Assembly: GCF_947623445.1 (NCBI RefSeq)
Contig: NC_135242.1
Coordinates: forward strand, 7,874,001-7,938,000
Direction of reading: 5' to 3'
Length of the DNA: 64,000 nucleotides
Source: Clavelina lepadiformis
Taxonomy: Eukaryota > Chordata > Ascidiacea > Aplousobranchia > Clavelinidae
The notes beneath the pieces are model-generated. The model was given only the letters and a program-made list of their open reading frames with translations. It was not told the origin of the DNA and ran no database searches. The position numbers and the translations under genes are program-made. Positions 23,373 through 34,675 of the stretch are shown piece after piece (within the stretch, counting starts at the first letter, position 1; each line of letters opens with the position of its first letter).

Positions 23373-24970
23373 GTTCTAGGTTTTTAATTTCCGGACGTTT
23401 TCGTATTGTCTACTAACACACTCACCTTCAAACCACTTTGTAGAGTTTTTAAGTAGCAGGTTTATACAGCAGTGTACATCGCCAGTTGTATTTTGCTATA
23501 TTTTTTATGTTTTTGTTTTAAAATGGTTTTATTTAACTTAATATATGTGCCCTACCTAAAATTCTTGTATAAACTACCGCTAATCGGTGAATCTATTAAC
23601 ACCGCTTGTACTGTATAAGAATTCATGCTTTAGCACTAGCAGTGAAAAACATAACCTAAACGTGTCTTTGTGTAATTGCTTTGTGTTCATAGCCACCATA
23701 TTCAAATACAACAACAATTTGCTTCAGTATGTAGGCATCCCTATCAGCTGACCCCCAAAACTTTTTATGACCCCCGTCGACAGCGAGGTTCGCCAGCACT
23801 TACCACGTCAGTTTTATGAGAGGAAAAGCGATATCCATAGAAAAATTATTTTAATAAAAAATTCTCAAAAGAAGAATACTGTATAATGTTTTAAACATGG
23901 AATGTTAAGATGCGAACGCAGCAGCACAGACATGTCACCGTGCAATAAGTAATTTTAAGAACATTTAGCTGTCGCCACTTTTTAATGGTGCCCTGAAATT
24001 AGAATGTAGGAAAGAAAGTTATCCCGAAATTCTTAGAAAGCTTGCACGATAGGATGGTCAAAAAGGTTTCACCAAATCAAAAGCAAATATTCACGATCGC
24101 ACGTTAGCTATTTCAGTTCAAATTTATAATGGTGTACCACTCACAACTATTACTGTTGCTAACCAGAAATATGACCACTAACATCATAAAAATGTTACAC
24201 GTTTAAGCATGAATGGCGAGATACATGCAAAGTAAACAAGCTAATATTAATTCTTATGGTACAGGGACCAAAGATATAGATCATAGATTTTTACAGATTT
24301 TGTAATTAAAGTATGGGTAAGGCGATATATACCCATAAAAAAACTCTGAGGTGATAGCCTACAGTCCTACACCAATCAGAAAATATTTCAATAATATTCA
24401 GTGTTCAGGGTGGTCTAAAGTGTATCGCGAAAAATCATGACGCGAAAGGTCATGGCGATTATGATGCTACAATCTTCATGTCAGTATGGGTTACAAACGG
24501 TTTTTAAAGCGCTTGCTCTCAATCACGCTATATGATCATTTACTACCAATTTACCAGCAAAAAAAAACTTTAGTTGAAATGCTAAGCTATTGATATTGAT
24601 TTAATGATATTTTCAGCTGCTAAATGGTGTTAATAACTTTGTTGATAATTATTTATAGCCTATTCGTCTTTCTATTAATCTATAAAGTTTAGCATACACA
24701 TAAAACGAGGAAAGCATTTAGTTTGTTAAATGATTTTCACTTAAATCGGTATAGCTAATGTGATTGTAAGGTAATGTAAGTTGCTGCAGATGATATTGTA
24801 GTAGATTTTGTCCAAAGTGCAAGTTGTCCATTTGTCCATAATGTCAGCGAATTTAATAATTTTTTAATCTAGAGTGATTAATAAACAGATGTCATAAAGA
24901 CTTATTTGAATATTTTTTGCGTAAAATGATTTTTCAAGCCGCTATATTTGATGCTTAGTTTGGCCCTTAA
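23373..24970. other. Intergenic gap downstream of gene A
   Basis: 3' UTR of gene A, then AT-rich sequence. GACCCCC-rich text at about 23745-23780 looks like a hAT terminus (CAGCTGACCCCC), but no partner end was found. No exon is supported. Confidence 0.45.
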
Positions 24971-24973
24971 TTA

Positions 24974-26983
24974 CACTGGGGAACAATTTTGAACAAAAAA
25001 TTTGTTGACTTTGATTTTGCACTTGATTTAGGCTAATTCCGGTGTGCTGAATTTAAAAATGCCGCCAGTTTTCTTCTATCACGTCAAGTTTTTGCTCTAC
25101 AGCATACATCCAAAATATGGAAATTTTCACGACTTTAGCTGTATTGTTTTTCCATTTGTAATAGGAATGCACAGGCTAATCATATTGTAAGTTATATACA
25201 AGAAGAATCAACTGAATTATTAAGCAAAAAAGGCACAGGCATCGATTTAGGTCGATGCTTTTCCCCCATTTTTAGTTGGAGGATGCAATCATCCAACGAA
25301 ACTAGATAAGAAAGGTAAAATTGAAGTTAGTTGCTTTCCACTTTCAACCATGTATGTACTCGTACTTTCCAGGAAAACAAACAAGCAAGAAAATAATATC
25401 TGTTCCTATCCTTGCAGAGTGATGAGTGGTGGTTCCAGGTTCATAACATTTCACACTATTGTGCAATTTTGCATCAGTAACTGTCAAAAGCCTTTAAAAA
25501 AATGACGACTCGGTTACACCACACGTTTAAAAAGCTTGTCAACTGCACTCAAAACACGTGTTGCCTCGCTTTGAAGTTGTAGTTTGATTAAAGCGTGGAA
25601 TGTTTTTTGGAAAAGGAGCGAAGGTATCGTACTTTCGTTCGAGAGAAAGTGCGTTTTTACCATACTTTCGAAGTGACAGTAGCTTTGTGTATTGCCATAA
25701 TATACAGGGTTTACTGGAGGAGTTGGGAATTCCGATCTACAACTCAATTGAATGGCGAATGTTCATTGACTGCTCAAAGAGGATCTTAAAGTGCGTCCTT
25801 CTCTATAATAGCAATTTATACGGTGCAGTACCAATTGCACATTCAGTTAGTCTTCGTGAAGAATACGGAAACATAAAAAGAGTCATTGAATTGTTGCAAT
25901 ATCACAAGCACAATTGGATCATATGTGTTGACCTTAAAATGTTGTGTTTTCTTCTTGGTCAGCAACACGGATACACGAAGTACCCCTGCTATTTGTGTAT
26001 GTGGGACAGCAGAGCTCGAGATCAGCACTGGGTGGAGAGGAACTGGCCTCCGAGATCTGACCTTAAACCTGGTGATCCCAATATTCTACATGAAACACTT
26101 GTTGACAGAGAGAAAATTATTTTCCCACATCTGCATATAAAGCTCGGCCTAATGAGGCAATTCTTTAAAGCATTGACAACTGAAAGCAACTGTTTTAATT
26201 ACCTCGTTTGGGCTTTTCTTGGCCTGTCAATACAAAAAATTAAAGCTGGTGTATTTGATGGTCCACAAATTCGGCAACTCAACAAAGATGAACGTTTCAG
26301 TGGTTCAATGTCAGAATTGGAAGAAAATGCGTGGTTATCATATAAAAACCTTGTCAAGGGATTTCTCGGGAATACACGGGCAGAGAATTATATCGAAATT
26401 GTTCTGAAGCTATTGGAAAGCTACAGAGAACTCGGCTGCAACATGAGCATCAAGATGCAGTTTTTGCATAGCCATTTTCCTAATTCCCCGGAAAACCTTG
26501 CTGCGGTTAGTGATAAGCAAGGAGAAAGATTCCACCAAGATCTGAAGGTGATGGAGGAAAGATATCAGGGAAGATGGGACTTACAAATGCTGGCTGACTA
26601 TTGCTGGAGTATTAAGCGAGAATGTCCACAGCTTGAACATGCCAGGAAAAGCTACAAGCGTAAATTTTTGCCCTAAAACTTGCACTTTATTTGTTCTGCA
26701 GAAGCAATATCCGTTTTAAGGAACAGAATAGAGCTTTACAAATGTTTATTTGAAAACCATTGAGTTACTTTCAGTTGCTTGCAGTTCTTAAAATGATTTA
26801 TACAATGAACGCAAATGTCTTAAATTTTGTACTTTTTTGTGGGTTATGAGACAAAGCGGTGGGTGGCTAGCTCAAAAACTTGACGTGATAGAGAAAAACT
26901 GATGTCATTTTTGGAATCAGCGCCCAAAAGTTAGTCAAAAACAATTGTTAGACCGAAGTCAACAAAAATTGTGTTCCCTTGTG
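24974..26983 (+). mobile_element. 2.0-kb TIR transposon, copy 2 (CMC/Chapaev3-like?)
   Basis: Imperfect inverted termini: left CACTGGGGAACAATTTT, right (reverse complement) CACAAGGGAACACAATTTT. Flanked by a 3-bp duplication, TTA, at 24971-24973 and 26984-26986. The size and terminal CAC match copy 1 at 13536-15563, and both duplications fit TWA. It carries a long open frame homologous to the broken gene in copy 1. Both copies sit in the + orientation on either side of AIFM2-like gene A. Confidence 0.75.
25600..26676 (+). CDS. Transposase-like protein of TIR element copy 2
   Basis: An open frame of 358 codons with no stop. It aligns block by block with the broken gene at 13950-15110, and resembles an unnamed protein family I recall from repeats in other invertebrate genomes. 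Visible blocks: an acidic site CVDLKMLCFLLGQQHGYTK, a CxxC motif CYLCMWDSRARDQHW, the histidine block PHLHIKLGLMRQF, and a C-terminal block with GERFHQDLKVMEERYQGRW then ADYCW. The D, CxxC, HxH and C-terminal Glu order resembles the RAG/Transib/CMC transposase fold, but this is inference. The N-terminal cysteine-rich region seen in copy 1 is missing, so this frame is 5'-truncated or its first exon was not found. The first Met is not certain. Confidence 0.6.
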   Translation: MFFGKGAKVSYFRSRESAFLPYFRSDSSFVYCHNIQGLLEELGIPIYNSIEWRMFIDCSKRILKCVLLYNSNLYGAVPIAHSVSLREEYGNIKRVIELLQYHKHNWIICVDLKMLCFLLGQQHGYTKYPCYLCMWDSRARDQHWVERNWPPRSDLKPGDPNILHETLVDREKIIFPHLHIKLGLMRQFFKALTTESNCFNYLVWAFLGLSIQKIKAGVFDGPQIRQLNKDERFSGSMSELEENAWLSYKNLVKGFLGNTRAENYIEIVLKLLESYRELGCNMSIKMQFLHSHFPNSPENLAAVSDKQGERFHQDLKVMEERYQGRWDLQMLADYCWSIKRECPQLEHARKSYKRKFLP

Positions 26984-26986
26984 TTA

Positions 26987-27858
26987 TCAATGCAAGCGAC
27001 CGTTTGTGAACGGTGAGGACCAAAGTTAAGTCGCTAATTAGTTTGAGTATAAAATGAAAAATAATGTCAGCAAATTTTCTAATTTTCTATCTTAGAGTGA
27101 TAGATGAATAAGCATGTAGAAAATTTTTTTATTTTGTTTATGCGGAATCGTATTTAATTAGCGATTAATTTAGCAGCATATTGAAGATACTATGCGAAAT
27201 ATTTCTATGGAGTTAAAAGATTAACCGGGAAGATAAGCCGTATATTTTTGATTTAAGATGTTTTTTTTGCCAACTGATCCATATTTTGCTGTTTTTTTCA
27301 TTTTCAACTTTGTTTGAGGTAATTTTGTTACACGCCACAAGTGACGAAACAAGCGAAAAAGTCGGGCTGGCTTTACCTTGGTATATTGGCAGCCTGGAGT
27401 TTTTATGTTTGCTTCATGATCTCATCACTGGAAATGACCTACAGTATATCATTCACCTTTGATAAACTTTTAGGATAAAACTTACTGTACGACAAGAAGA
27501 GGTCAAAATTAACGGCAAATTGGGGCAATTTATGATAAAGTGTTTTGTATGCCCTATAGATCAGTTATGATTTATAACCGTTTATTTTGATTTATCAAAA
27601 TAGAAGTTTCCAAATATAGAAAAAGCTGCATGATACAGTGGCCTTAATGCATGACTTATTTACCTTATTATATTGGCTACTTATTGATCAAATAAAAACA
27701 AGGCACAAGGTACAAACTTTTTCCAGGCCTAAAACGAATTTGGTAATACAGGTTAGTTGGCAAACTTGTGCAATTCAAGAGCCAGATTCGGACAACTAAA
27801 GATAGCAAAGAGCGATTAAATCTACCTGTGGTGTTAATACAAATAACTTAGTGTAAAC
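26987..27858. other. Intergenic gap, nothing recognised
   Basis: AT-rich sequence with no recognisable exon or terminal repeat. Confidence 0.5.
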
Positions 27859-27935
27859 CAGTGTTTCCCAAACTTTTTTGTCCAAGCCTTCACTTTTGCT
27901 CTGAAAAAAATTGTACGCCTCACCATCAGTGGTGT
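27859..27935. mobile_element. hAT terminus fragment
   Basis: CAGTGTTTCCCAAACTTTTT is a typical hAT end. The 8 bp just outside it, GTGTAAAC, does not recur beside a matching right end in the following 10 kb. The element is therefore truncated, possibly by the LTR element that begins about 100 bp downstream. Confidence 0.45.
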
Positions 27936-28035
27936 GTTTAGAATTGCGTGTAAGTCAAGTGACAGCCAAACGTTTTTAAAACCTGAGTCTATGTTATTCC
28001 AGCATTTGCCCGCCTGGCACCTTGTCCATCACTAT

Positions 28036-28272
28036 TGTAAAGTTGTTTTCTTGTTACGCTTTGTGGTGATTCCGCAGTCTTGTCTGCCTCCGACCGGAAG
28101 CGCTGGTCGATTTGGCTGCGCCTTGTCTATTGTTAGTTGTTACGACAAGCGATCATTCTACCGAAATGAGTATTTGCTGTGTAGACGTGCCTTGTTTTTA
28201 CTGAATGCAATACCATCTGATATACTAAACTACAGGTCTTTTCGAATCTGCAATAAGAAAAAGCCCGTAACA
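28036..28272 (+). repeat. 5' LTR of Ty3/Gypsy element
   Basis: About 237 bp, diverged from 36121-36370. Shared blocks include GATTTGGCTGCGCC, TTGTTACGACAAG, GATCATTCTACCGAAATGAG, GTGTAGACGTGCCTTGTTTT and the 3' end GTAACA. A primer-site-like TTTGGCGAGCATGGCAG follows at once. The start TGTAAAG is inferred from the end of similarity. Confidence 0.8.
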
Positions 28273-28320
28273 TTTGGCGAGCATGGCAGAACCTGCAATT
28301 TCAAAACGTGTATAATATAA

Positions 28321-31300
28321 GTGATCTGGATAAGGTTTTACTCTCCTCCGACGTTTGAGATTGGAGAAAGTTTTAGCTCGGTCTTACCCACGTTTGCAAG
28401 TTTCTGCGACAGTGTGGACGCAACAACAGCTGTTCGAAAACATGCTTTTATGCTGAGTTTACCGGAAGAGGTTAAGTTGGAAATGAAATGCAATGGTGCA
28501 GAAGTAGGTACCAAGAACTATGAAGATTAAAGCCCAAAGCTGAGAAAGATGCTTGTGGCTCACTTCGATGTAACAAGGCCAAACAACAGCCTAAAGAACC
28601 CTAGCTCTAGGTGAAACGAATCGAAGTTACGTCAACGCCCTTGTCAATTTGGTAGCAATTGGCCAATTGCATACCCGAAAACGGAAGATGAAGATAAGAA
28701 GAATGACGTCTTCTATAACGCTTTGGTAGCTGGACTGGGTAACAAACATGAAGCAGAAAGGCTGGTCACGTCCAACATTGAGGTAAAGTGTTCAAAGTTT
28801 CTAGATACTGACGAAAAGCTATTAATGACAGAATCTGCGCATGTGCAACAACAAGTTTCCACAATTCAACGAATAAAGCAAGTCCCATCAGCTTGCGAAG
28901 AAATGAAATCCAGATCCAGGATCTGCCGCAGGAAGTTGACACTTTGTGTGGGTCACCATCGGAGATATTGCGTCGTCGCAGAACAATATAGGTATGTTAA
29001 CGTCGTCATTAACAGTAAGCCCTTATTTTCGCTTGTTGACACTGGTGCATCAATTACCGTCATATCACATTGGGCTTTTCAACAATGTTCCGCTCAAAAT
29101 TTGAAAGACTGCCCTTCAAATGTTCGATTTGTCGGCGCAAGCGGAACCGCTATCGCGATGGCCGGAAAAGTAACGCTAAACTTCACCGTTGCTTGAGTAG
29201 AGGCCACTCGCGACGCTTTTGTCGCGGAGAATTTGTCGGAGTCTTGCATTCTGGGTTTGGATTTTCTTCAATACCGTGGTTACATCGTTGACTTTGATGT
29301 GATGACACTAAAGGCTGATGGAGGAACATTACCGTTATTGAGGGAACCAGATATTTTGCACAGTTCCTCGATTTGCATTAATTGAGTCACTGCTTAATAT
29401 CCCCGCGTTTGCTGAGGTTGTGTTGCCCTGTAATGTTAAATGCTCGACGAAGTCCAAGCCTTACGACGCTTTTATACAGAGTCTGACTCTGTATGTCGGC
29501 TAGATAAATATGAAATTTTAGGCACAAATTACGTAACAAAAACCAAAGACAATTTAGTGCCATTTAGACCAATATTCTTACTCACAATACTTACACGGAA
29601 GATGCCGCACCGATACGCCAACACCCGAAAAGAATCTCAGTAGAAAACAAACGAAAGGTAGATGATTTGCTAAATCATACGTCAAATGGTAAGGTTATTA
29701 GTCACTCACATGGTAACAAAGAACGACGGCAACGTAAGGTTTTGCGTTGACTACAGGACTGTCAACGATTGCACTAAGAAGCACAGTTTTCCTTTGCCAC
29801 GGATCGATGATATCGATATTCAATTTTCATGTTATGCCTTTTGGACGAGCCAACACCACGTTTCAGCATTTAATGCGGATCGTGTTCGATGGAGTTAAAT
29901 GGAATGGTGCATTGGATGACATGATGACATCACATTACCTGTATGACATCATCATATATGCACGCACCTTTCAAAATCATCGGCACAAGTTGGACGACAC
30001 ATTTTCTCGACTAATTGCAGGTGGCCTCAAACTCAAATCGTCTAAATGCAATTTGTTCAAAAAAGAAGTTAGATTCTTGGGTCATGTGGTTTCAAAATTT
30101 GGCGTATCTTGCGATCCGGAGAAAATATCAACAGTTTCCAATTGGCCTGTGTACTCTTCGATAAGGAATGTAAGGCATTTTTTGGACTCGCATCATATAC
30201 TATCTCAAGTTTGTCAGAGGTTTTGTAAAATTTACGGCCCCTTCTGTACGATTTGACGAAGTCTCAAAATAAGTTCGGCTGGAATGGTAAATGTTTACAC
30301 TCATTCAATTTATTGAAAGATGCACTCCTAACACAACTGGTATTGAGATACCAGGACTTTACGTAACAATTCATCTTCGATACAGATGCTTTAAATTCCT
30401 CGCTTGGCTGTGTTTCGTCACAGATTGTGGATGGTGAAGAGCACCCAGTTTCATACGCAAGTAGGTCTCTAACGAAAGCAAAAAGAAATTATTTCACAAC
30501 GAGGAAGGAACTTCTGGCAATTTTTATGGGGTGAAGAAGTTTCGTTGTTATCTCGGCACACCTTTTCTTCTTCGCACGGACCACGCTTCGTTATGGTGAA
30601 TGTGGACAGCAAAAGAAACATGCGATCAATGTGCGCGCTGGTTTGAGATATTAGCTGATTTTGATTTTGAATTAATACAGCGCTCTGGATCAAAGCACTC
30701 CAATGGAGACGCACTTAGTAGAAGAACCGAGAACAGAAAAGGAGTGATTTTAATAGTGTCGAATCGAATCTTGACAAGCATCCGTTTGAAGTTGACGAAA
30801 GCCCGGTAAGGACTCAAAAGAAAAGGTTTTAAGTATTGATCTTCGTGAGGGTTTTGGTTGGACTCCTGAAAAAATTTCACAAGCTCAAAAGTCCTACAAA
30901 CACATTTTCGTAGGTCAAGGTTGGATTTGAGGGCCAATTGTTTAAAGATCTTATTGATCTTCTTGACTGCAAGAAATCAAGAACCACAGCATACCACCCT
31001 TTTAGGAACAGTGCGTTTGAAAGGGCCAACAGAACGATCCTTTCGATCATACAGAATTATATCCAGCGCGATCCAATATCCTGGGATAAATCCCTCTCCT
31101 AAATTTATGCGACCTATAACGCCAGTCGACACAAAGAGACAAGTGTTTCTTCACATTTCCTTCCGACAGGACGAGAATTGAAGTTACCAGCAGCTTTGAT
31201 GACTGGACACTGGACAGTCTTCAAATCATCCATCATCGTCGGCAATGTTCGCATTACAAGACCGCAATTGTCCACGAAGTCGTGAAAACGAGACCGACGT

Positions 31301-31408
31301 CGGCAATCCATGAAAGCACGTTACAAAAAGTAGGTGTAGAGATAAACGGTGTTTAAAGTAGGAGACAAGGTCATGCTCCGAAACTCTGTCATATCAAAAG
31401 GTGAAAAG
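28321..31408 (+). pseudogene. gag-pol remnant of the Ty3/Gypsy element (left part)
   Basis: The remaining pieces sit in different frames with stops between them: gag-like 28321-28530, protease 28723-29196, RT 29686-30256, RNase H to about 30720, integrase fragment to about 31180. A deletion lies between the RNase H tail (SNGDALSRR) and the integrase core fragment. The integrase C-terminus starts with VGDKVMLRNS just before the nested insertion. Confidence 0.8.
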
Positions 31409-31768
31409 TACGGTAGCCTGTAAGTGCCACAACAATTACAATTTGGGTTCCCAACATTTCTGCACACTCCACTTAAAATATTTCACGTTTGCGCAAAATA
31501 TTTATGATCACCACAAAAATATTTCACGTTTGCGCAAAATATTTATGATCACCACAACATGTATATTTTGTCTCAGCAAAACATTTTTGAAATTCACAAT
31601 ATATATTTTGACTGACTGATATTCTTACTATTTGTGGCTGTGACCGGTATAGTCGGGTCAATATATGAAATTTTTGGCTTGAACCCCAACAAAATTCCTA
31701 CAAAAGGTTTTTCAACGGTTTTTTGTAGTATTTATCATCAAGAATAACATATTAAAAATCTAGGAGAA
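31409..31768 (+). repeat. Left long terminal inverted repeat
   Basis: Matches the reverse complement of 34676-35171, with an internal deletion of about 120 bp. Contains two tandem copies of a 39-bp subrepeat built around ATTTCACGTTTGCGCAAAAT. The inner boundary is near TCTAGGAGAAAGAG. Confidence 0.8.
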
Positions 31769-31885
31769 AGAGAAATATTTTTGACATTTTTTATTAAAAA
31801 ATGTTTTAAAAAATTTAATTTAAAAAATTAAAAAATTTTTTTTGACATTTTTTATCAAAACAGTCACCTGAAATCAATTGTTGTA

Positions 31886-32986
31886 ATGCTTGGTTGTTTC
31901 CATACATTCATGAACGTACTTGGAGCAATAGGCACACTTATGGCAGGAACGGGGCTGAAGAGGATTCTTGAAGAAATCTATGGAGAAAACGCTCTTGTCC
32001 ATATGATGACTGGGAAATCCGTCCAACGAGCATTCCGTGGTCATCTTCTCGTCACTAAGTGTCTGAACCAAATGATTGTGTCTGAAGTATTAGATGATCA
32101 TCCGAACTTGGGGTCACTTGTAGATAAGGCTGAAGACATCTATGAATCGTCAGTAAATGGCGAGTCAAATTTGGATAGTGCTGTAGCATCTCATATTCTT
32201 GTCAGTTTGAGGGAGGCGTTGAGCAATAAGAAAACTGAGTTGCGTGGAAGATCTAAGACCAGTCAACTGTGGTTGTGCTATCAGTGTATGGTTCGGGTAG
32301 CGCGAGTACTAATCGAAGCGGACAGGACAGGCAATTGGCAGATGCACCTTCGTGCAGTTTCTTACTGTTTACCAATATTCGCGGCTGCAGGGCACTTCAA
32401 TTACCTGAAATCTGCTCACTATTACATCCAAGAAATGAACCAACTCCCGAACCGACACCCAGAATTATCTCAAAGGTTTCAACAAGGATACCATGTTATC
32501 CGTCGTTCGAATCAGTTTTGGGCAGGTCTCAGCGCAGACTTAGTTATTGAACAGAGCATGATGAGATCGCTGAAGGCGTCGGGAGGTTTAACGCGTGGAA
32601 CCGGCATGACAGAAGAACAACGATCCTTGTGGACAATGTCGACTCCAATCACGTCTGAGTACAACTATGCCATGCAGGAATTCAATACACTCTCCTACAC
32701 AACAAGCGAACAACACAATGAAGCAACACAGACTAGGGTTCAGAGAGACAGTTCTGATCTTGCAAAGCTGAAGACATCACTGGCTGGTTATGTATTTTTT
32801 TCTCAGGATCAAACCCTGAGGAATATTGTGAATGGTGTTGTAGCCGAGGATGACGTTAATGTACATGAATTCGAATCAGTCGGAAGGAACATTATGGACA
32901 AAATGATTGGACAGTCTGTTTTCTCAATATCTTTTAAGCGGAAGGATAAAGCCAAGACATTTGGAAATGACTCATTAGTGAATTAG
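31886..32986 (+). CDS. ORF1 of long-TIR element, N-terminally truncated, function unknown
   Basis: A 366-codon frame beginning inside a recognisable family (LGCFHTFMNVLGAIGTLMAG). Further conserved-looking blocks are MMTGKSVQRAFRGHLLV, RTGNWQMHLRAVSYCLPIFA, GHFNYLKSAHYYIQEM, VIRRSNQFWAGLSADLVIEQ and MMRSLKASGGLTRGTGMTEE. I recall this sequence from unnamed repeat-encoded proteins in invertebrate genomes, where it continues into the nuclease part. Here the frame stops at TAG, 28 bp before ORF2. The reading frame of ORF2 is already open just upstream of that stop, so a single frameshift probably split one gene. The family's usual N-terminal part appears to be missing. No catalytic motif is recognised. 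Confidence 0.6.
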   Translation: MLGCFHTFMNVLGAIGTLMAGTGLKRILEEIYGENALVHMMTGKSVQRAFRGHLLVTKCLNQMIVSEVLDDHPNLGSLVDKAEDIYESSVNGESNLDSAVASHILVSLREALSNKKTELRGRSKTSQLWLCYQCMVRVARVLIEADRTGNWQMHLRAVSYCLPIFAAAGHFNYLKSAHYYIQEMNQLPNRHPELSQRFQQGYHVIRRSNQFWAGLSADLVIEQSMMRSLKASGGLTRGTGMTEEQRSLWTMSTPITSEYNYAMQEFNTLSYTTSEQHNEATQTRVQRDSSDLAKLKTSLAGYVFFSQDQTLRNIVNGVVAEDDVNVHEFESVGRNIMDKMIGQSVFSISFKRKDKAKTFGNDSLVN

Positions 32987-33014
32987 TGAACCTGAAAGAA
33001 CGATTGACCCAGGT

Positions 33015-34418
33015 TTGCTTTTTCAACGTTTCCTAGTTGTTTCACAACTAGGGGTCTTATCTCTCGAAGATATCTTGAAGTATGAACTGAGCCCGTTCCC
33101 TCCAGCACTTTTTGAAGCAAGGAAAGTGCTCCGGAAGCCTGATAAGCCTCAACTTGCGAATGCTATCACAGACTATGGAACCAAGGCAGTTAGGGAAATT
33201 CGTGAATCCATAGGAGACACTCCACCAAAAACTCAACACTACGTCATAGATGGAGGTTCACTGCTACAGCGGCTACCATGGAAGAGGGGAGAAACCTACG
33301 GCTCCATTGCACAATCATATGTTGAATTCACAACTCGGCGTTATCAAAGGGCAACGGTTGTTTTTGACGGGTACCTAGGAGGACCGGCAATCAAGGACAA
33401 CACACACCAGAGGCGTGGGAAGAATGTGCATGCAGTCATAAGGTTTACGGAAGAGACAGTGTTTGATGGAAAGAAGGATGAGTTTCTCTCAAGGGACGTG
33501 AACAAACAAAAAATGATCGACCTGATCAGTGAAACACTTCGGGGTAAAGGCTGCAAAGTGATCAATGCCCCAGGGGATGCTGATGTTCCGATTGTGAAGG
33601 CTGCTGTTCTTAGTGCAGTGTCACACTCGACAACGTTGATTGGAGAAGACACAGATCTGTTGGTCCTGCTCCTTCATTATGCGCAACAAGCAAACAAAGA
33701 TCTATATTTCCGTTCCGACAAAGCAAATGCTGACAAAGTGTATCATATAAATGAACTGAAAATGGTGATGGGTGAAGAATTATGTTCCCAGTTACTTTTT
33801 CTACATGCCTACACTGGATGTGACACAACATCAAGAATCTTTGGTGTGGGTAAGAAATCTGTCTTTCACAAGCTGGTGAAGGGTGATGCTACTCTGAAAG
33901 ACTGTGCCAATTACTTCCTTCTTCCAAAGCAGACAGCAGCATCCATTGTGAACAAAGGTTGTCAAGCGATGGCTGTAATTTTTGGGGGAACGCGGACGGA
34001 TTCCCTCCCGTCACTGCGCTACAGAGTACTAAGAAAAAAAGTAGTCTCTTCCCAATCATTTGTGACACCAGAACGCCTACCACCTACTGAGTCATCAACA
34101 AAATTTCACTGTCTAAGGGTTTACTACCAAATAATGGTCTGGCTAGGACAGGAGAGTGATATGGAAACTTGCGGGTGGGGTTGGAAACTGGAAGACAGTC
34201 AGTTTGTGCCAACAGAGTCAGACATGAATGCGGCCCCAGATTCCCTCTTGAACATTATCCACTGCAACTGCACAACTGCCTGTAGCACTGCCAGGTGTAG
34301 CTGTAGGCAAAATAATCTATACCCTGTTCCTCAGCATGTGGACAGTGCCAACTTGATGCCTGTGACAATACGTACAATCAGTCATTACTGGATGAAGATG
34401 ATGACCAGGACTTATTAA
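33015..34418 (+). CDS. ORF2 of long-TIR element, FEN1/XPG-like nuclease domain
   Basis: An open frame of 467 codons; similarity to the family continues a little upstream of the given start. The acidic motifs follow the FEN1/XPG order: VIDGGSLLQRLPW near residue 76, VVFDGYLGG near 115, NAPGDADVPIVKAA near 181 (like PGEADA), IGEDTDLLVLLLHYA near 213 (like the EDxD site), and LLFLHAYTGCDTTSRIFGVG near 261. The last resembles the GSDY...GIGPK helix-hairpin-helix entry that binds DNA. A cysteine cluster CNCTTACSTARCSC lies near residue 423. FEN1/XPG enzymes cut structured DNA with two metal ions. This assignment is motif-based inference and was not searched. The frame was probably fused to ORF1 before a frameshift. 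Confidence 0.6.
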   Translation: MLFQRFLVVSQLGVLSLEDILKYELSPFPPALFEARKVLRKPDKPQLANAITDYGTKAVREIRESIGDTPPKTQHYVIDGGSLLQRLPWKRGETYGSIAQSYVEFTTRRYQRATVVFDGYLGGPAIKDNTHQRRGKNVHAVIRFTEETVFDGKKDEFLSRDVNKQKMIDLISETLRGKGCKVINAPGDADVPIVKAAVLSAVSHSTTLIGEDTDLLVLLLHYAQQANKDLYFRSDKANADKVYHINELKMVMGEELCSQLLFLHAYTGCDTTSRIFGVGKKSVFHKLVKGDATLKDCANYFLLPKQTAASIVNKGCQAMAVIFGGTRTDSLPSLRYRVLRKKVVSSQSFVTPERLPPTESSTKFHCLRVYYQIMVWLGQESDMETCGWGWKLEDSQFVPTESDMNAAPDSLLNIIHCNCTTACSTARCSCRQNNLYPVPQHVDSANLMPVTIRTISHYWMKMMTRTY

Positions 34419-34675
34419 GTAACTGAATGTAAATAACTTAATAAGTGGTGTGTGATTCTTATACTGCCAGTGTTTCACTATTGTTTTTGTTTCATATAAG
34501 TCTTTCCATTAAACTAATGAGTTAATTTTAGTTTGAATTGTTTTAATGAATTCCTTACCACCTAAAACCTAGGAATAGACGCAAGAATTAGAGCTCTAGA
34601 ATGAATATTAAGTGAATTATTGTCATTATACTGTTTTGGCGGCCATCTTGAAAATGAAAACTTTCCCGTGCTCTG

